Shown piece by piece: positions 61,445-64,000 of a DNA stretch of 64,000 nt. Below the pieces are notes generated by a model. That model did no database searches and was not told the origin of the DNA. It was given only the letters and a program-made list of their open reading frames with translations. The DNA comes from Pseudomonas entomophila (GTDB lineage: Bacteria > Pseudomonadota > Gammaproteobacteria > Pseudomonadales > Pseudomonadaceae): assembly GCF_029478665.1 (NCBI RefSeq), contig NZ_JARPQB010000022.1, positions 1 to 64,000 of the forward strand. Direction: 5' to 3'. Within the stretch, counting starts at the first letter, position 1; the number at the start of each line of letters is the position of its first letter. A program made the position numbers and the translations under genes.

Positions 61445-62626
61445 TCAGCCGCGCTCGATCGCCAGCGCCACGCCCTGGCCGCCGCCGATGCACAGGGTCG
61501 CCAGGCCTTTCTTGGCATCACGCTTGATCATCTCGTGCAGCAAGGTCACCAGCACCCGGCAACCTGATGCACCGATCGGGTGGCCCAGGGCGATCGCGCC
61601 GCCGTTGACGTTGACCTTCGCGGCGTCCCATTCCAGCTGCTTGCCCACGGCCAGGGCCTGGGCGGCGAAGGCTTCGTTGGCCTCGATCAGGTCCAGCTCG
61701 CCCAGCTGCCAGCCGGCCTTGTCCAGGCAGCGCTGAGTCGCCGACACCGGGCCGATGCCCATGATCGCCGGGTCCACGCCGGCGCTGGCGTAGGCGGCGA
61801 CCTTGGCCAGCACCGGCAGGCCGAGGGCCTTGGCTTTGGCGGCGCTCATCAGCAGCACCGCGGCGGCGCCGTCGTTGAGGCTGGAGGCGTTGCCGGCGGT
61901 GACGCTGCCGTCCTTCTTGAACGCGGCGCGCAGCTTGCCGAGGGATTCGGCGCTGGTGCCGGGGCGGGGTTGCTCGTCGGTGTCGAACACCAGCGGCTCG
62001 CCTTTTTTCTGCGGGATGTGGATCGGGGTGATTTCATCCTTGAAGCGCCCGGCCTCGATGGCGGCCACGGCCTTGCGCTGCGACTCGGCGGCGAAGGCGT
62101 CCTGTTGCTCGCGGGTAAGGCCGTACTTGTCCACCAGGTTCTCGGCGGTGATGCCCATGTGGTAGTCGTTGAAGGCGTCCCACAGGCCGTCGGTGATCAT
62201 GCTGTCGATCAGTTGGCCATGGCCCATGCGCTGGCCGGTACGGGCCGACGGCATCACGTAGGGCGCCAGGCTCATATTCTCCTGGCCACCGGCGATCACC
62301 ACCTCGGCGTCGCCGCAGCGGATGGCCTGGGCGGCCAGGTGCAGTGCTTTGAGGCCCGAGCCGCAGACCTTGTTCAGGGTCAGGGCCGGGACCTCGAAGG
62401 GCAGGCCGGCCTTCACGGCGGCCTGGCGGGCGGGGTTCTGGCCGGCGCCGGCGGTGAGCACCTGGCCGAGGATCACTTCGTCGACCTGGGCCGGGTCCAG
62501 CTGGGTCTGGGCCAGCAGTTGGCGGATCACGGCGGCGCCCAGCTCGACGGCGGACACGTTGGCCAGGGCCCCCTGGAAGCTGCCGATGGCAGTGCGGGTG
62601 GCGGCGACGATGACGACTTCGTTCAT
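61445..62626 (-). CDS. Acetyl-CoA C-acetyltransferase (thiolase)
   Basis: This 393-residue thiolase has the nucleophilic cysteine in [15 protein letters not shown], the [14 protein letters not shown] motif, [11 protein letters not shown] and the second active cysteine in [14 protein letters not shown]. It condenses two acetyl-CoA or cleaves acetoacetyl-CoA. GGAGA lies before the ATG at 62626; the in-frame ATG at 62668 is rejected. No CoA-transferase is adjacent, so whether it serves synthesis or degradation is open. Confidence 0.94.
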   Translation of the reverse strand: MNEVVIVAATRTAIGSFQGALANVSAVELGAAVIRQLLAQTQLDPAQVDEVILGQVLTAGAGQNPARQAAVKAGLPFEVPALTLNKVCGSGLKALHLAAQAIRCGDAEVVIAGGQENMSLAPYVMPSARTGQRMGHGQLIDSMITDGLWDAFNDYHMGITAENLVDKYGLTREQQDAFAAESQRKAVAAIEAGRFKDEITPIHIPQKKGEPLVFDTDEQPRPGTSAESLGKLRAAFKKDGSVTAGNASSLNDGAAAVLLMSAAKAKALGLPVLAKVAAYASAGVDPAIMGIGPVSATQRCLDKAGWQLGELDLIEANEAFAAQALAVGKQLEWDAAKVNVNGGAIALGHPIGASGCRVLVTLLHEMIKRDAKKGLATLCIGGGQGVALAIERG

Positions 62627-62769
62627 TGTTGTTCTCCGGGATACGAGCGTGATCGCCACAGCATCCATGGGCGCCGCTTATTTGGGAAGTTTGTTTTTCT
62701 TTGCCATTGATCCGAATTTCAAATGAATAGGTGGGTTTGGCGATGGGCAACTAAGCTTGCTGGCAGTTG

Positions 62770-62850
62770 TTCGCCGGCAAGCCGGCTCCTACCCGGTCAA
62801 CGCCAGGCGCTATCCCTGTAGGAGCCGGCTTTGCTGGCGAATGGGCCGCA
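62770..62850. repeat. REP-type inverted pair
   Basis: TTCGCCGGCAAGCCGGCTCC and GGAGCCGGCTTTGCTGGCGAA face each other around CTACCCGGTCAACGCC, in the gap between the divergent thiolase and PepSY genes. Confidence 0.82.
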
Positions 62851-62888
62851 CCGCGGCCCCAATTCCCAACCCGCAAGGAATCCCGACC

Positions 62889-63161
62889 ATGCGCCAAACC
62901 CTGATCCTCCCCATCCTGCTGCTCGCCAGCACCGCTGCCTTTGCCGCCGAACCGAAGTGCACCACCGCCGACAAGGCCACCTGGCAGGACGCCGACCAGT
63001 TCCAGGCCAAGCTCAAGGACGAGGGCTACAAGATCAGCAAGTTCAAGGTCACCAAAGGCAACTGCTACGAGATCTACGGCTTCGACAAGGACGGCCGCAA
63101 GGTCGAGATCTACCACGACCCGGTGAGCGGCAAGGCGGTCAAGACCGAGATCCATAAATGA
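62889..63161 (+). CDS. PepSY-domain periplasmic protein
   Basis: The 90-residue protein has a signal peptide (MRQTLILPILLLASTAAFAA) and a PepSY-like body: FQAKLKDEGYKISKFKVTKGNCYEIYGFDKDGRKVEIYHDP. The domain often binds or modulates partner enzymes in the envelope. AAGGAATC stands before the ATG at 62889. The stop overlaps the cytochrome gene by 4 nt, so the two work together, probably in electron transfer. Confidence 0.88.
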   Translation: MRQTLILPILLLASTAAFAAEPKCTTADKATWQDADQFQAKLKDEGYKISKFKVTKGNCYEIYGFDKDGRKVEIYHDPVSGKAVKTEIHK

Positions 63162-63691
63162 CCGCCAGCGTGCGGCTGTGGGACCCGTTGCTGCGGGTGT
63201 GCCACTGGTCGCTCGCTGGGGTGTTCTTCGCCGATTACTTTTTCAACGAGGTGGGTGACGACTGGCACCAGTGGCTGGGCTACTACGCCTGCGCGTGCCT
63301 GCTGTTGCGCGTGGTGTGGGGCTTCGTCGGGCCGCGCAGCGCGCGCTGGGCGGACTTTTGGCCGACGCCGGTGCGGCTGATGAATCATGGCCGGGCGCTG
63401 TGGCGTGGCGAGCGTTATCACCGCCTGGGGCACACGCCGATCGGTGCGCTGGTGATGGTGCTGATGATGCTGGGCATCGCCAGCCTGGGCGTAACGGGCT
63501 GGATGATGCTGGAGGTGGATGCGTTCTGGGGCGCCGAGTGGCTGGATACGCTGCACAGCTGGCTGGCCGATGGCGTGCTGGTGCTGGTGTGTGTGCACTT
63601 GCTGGCGGCGTTGGTGGAAAGTGTGCGGTTGCGTGAGAACCTGCCGTTGTCGATGGTGACGGGGCGAAGGCGGTCGTCTGACGAGCCGTGA
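63158..63691 (+). CDS. Cytochrome b561-type membrane protein
   Basis: This 177-residue protein has four membrane helices with heme-ligand histidines in VCHWSLAGVFFADY and in DTLHSWLADGVLVLVCVHLLAA, matching the Ni-hydrogenase/cytochrome b561 superfamily. It probably moves electrons across the inner membrane. It overlaps the PepSY gene by 4 nt, a common pair in pseudomonads. Confidence 0.88.
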   Translation: MTASVRLWDPLLRVCHWSLAGVFFADYFFNEVGDDWHQWLGYYACACLLLRVVWGFVGPRSARWADFWPTPVRLMNHGRALWRGERYHRLGHTPIGALVMVLMMLGIASLGVTGWMMLEVDAFWGAEWLDTLHSWLADGVLVLVCVHLLAALVESVRLRENLPLSMVTGRRRSSDEP

Positions 63692-63695
63692 GCTG

Positions 63696-63786
63696 CGGCC
63701 CATTCGCCGGCAAGGCCGGCTCCTACAAGGCCTGCGCAATCCAGTAGGAGCCGGCCTTGCCGGCGAATGGGCTGCACAGCAGCCCC
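63696..63786. repeat. REP-type inverted pair
   Basis: TTCGCCGGCAAGGCCGGCTCC and GGAGCCGGCCTTGCCGGCGAA are perfect complements around CTACAAGGCCTGCGCAATCC, between convergent genes. Confidence 0.87.
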
Positions 63787-63792
63787 TGGTAC

Positions 63793-64000
63793 TCACACCG
63801 CCGGGCACTGGTTGGTCACGCAGTGAATCCCGCCCCCTCCCGCCGCGATCGCGTCGATGTCCAACTGCACCACATCCCGCCCCGGATACAGCTGCTCCAG
63901 CAACGCCCGGGCCTTCTCGTCGGCACTGCGATCACCGAACTGCGGCGCGATCACCGCGCCATTGATCACGAAGTAGTTGATGTACCCCGCGGCAAAGTCC
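63793..64000 (-). CDS. aguA: Agmatine deiminase, C-terminal part (runs off the window)
   Basis: Reading the minus strand from the window edge gives 68 residues ending GGIHCVTNQCPAV, with YINYFVINGAVIAPQFGD before. This is the C terminus of agmatine deiminase, including the catalytic cysteine in GGIHC. The enzyme converts agmatine to N-carbamoylputrescine in arginine and polyamine metabolism. The start lies beyond the right edge. The usual GGIHCxTxQxP ending has NQCPAV here. Confidence 0.88.
   Translation of the reverse strand, partial: DFAAGYINYFVINGAVIAPQFGDRSADEKARALLEQLYPGRDVVQLDIDAIAAGGGGIHCVTNQCPAV

Overview
The window looks like a chromosomal segment of a Pseudomonas putida-group bacterium. 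The core gene order rpsT / murJ-ribF-ileS-lspA-fkpB-ispH, then bamD / rluD-pgeF-clpB and yacG-coaE-pilD-pilC / pilA, is that of the group (established knowledge). The codon use is GC-rich, and REP-type palindromes with the cores GTAGGAGC and GCTCCTAC sit in many intergenic gaps. This assignment rests on gene content and order, not on a database search.

Layout. 0.2-3.8 kb: a LetA/PqiA-LetB/PqiB-type MCE lipid-transport operon with two single-unit PqiA proteins and one six-MCE-domain protein. 4.0-11.9 kb: rpsT on the minus strand, then murJ, then the overlapping run ribF-ileS-lspA-fkpB-ispH. 11.9-14.3 kb: minor type IV pilins (a FimT-like gene facing pilV-pilW-pilX-pilE, without pilY1). 14.4-26.7 kb: thiO, bamD, rluD-pgeF, clpB, a tRNA-Asn/Pro/Lys operon with tandem promoters, a type II NADH dehydrogenase and small conserved genes. 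26.9-30.6 kb: yacG-coaE-pilD-pilC, divergent pilA (no pilB in the gap) and tRNA-Thr(CGT).

The accessory part begins at tRNA-Thr. 30.7-38.8 kb holds a 2186-residue STAND NTPase with an N-terminal Cap4/PD-(D/E)xK-like nuclease region (Avs-like), a divergent AbiV-family gene and a KTSC-domain gene. A 12-bp repeat of the tRNA 3' end follows at 38.95 kb, so this stretch may be an integrated defence cassette. From 39.1 to 40.7 kb come two tandem copies of an unusual module: a chain of hairpins whose stems show compensatory changes between copies, a 45/46-codon ORF and a 76-residue ORF overlapping it. A third, truncated copy lies at 45.7-46.0 kb. The rest of the accessory region, to 47.9 kb, carries a lytic transglycosylase, an XRE-M78 protease/PIN pair, an AT-rich stretch with an M15 endolysin-like peptidase and a membrane protein, an AbiE-type toxin-antitoxin pair and a fragment of the transglycosylase gene.

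48-64 kb returns to GC-rich sequence: a TIGR02466-type oxygenase, an RsbQ-like hydrolase translationally coupled to a PAS-histidine kinase, a RelBE pair, three lipoprotein genes, a MetF-like protein divergent from metE with a LysR-type palindrome in between, a histidine-phosphatase relative, an ACR3/BASS-type transporter, an SDR, a thiolase, a PepSY protein with a cytochrome b561-like protein, and the 3' end of agmatine deiminase at the right edge.

The two observations I consider most worth follow-up are the covarying hairpin-chain leader with its tiny overlapping ORFs, and the Avs-like/AbiV defence cassette at tRNA-Thr. All family assignments come from reading motifs and lengths; no search was run.
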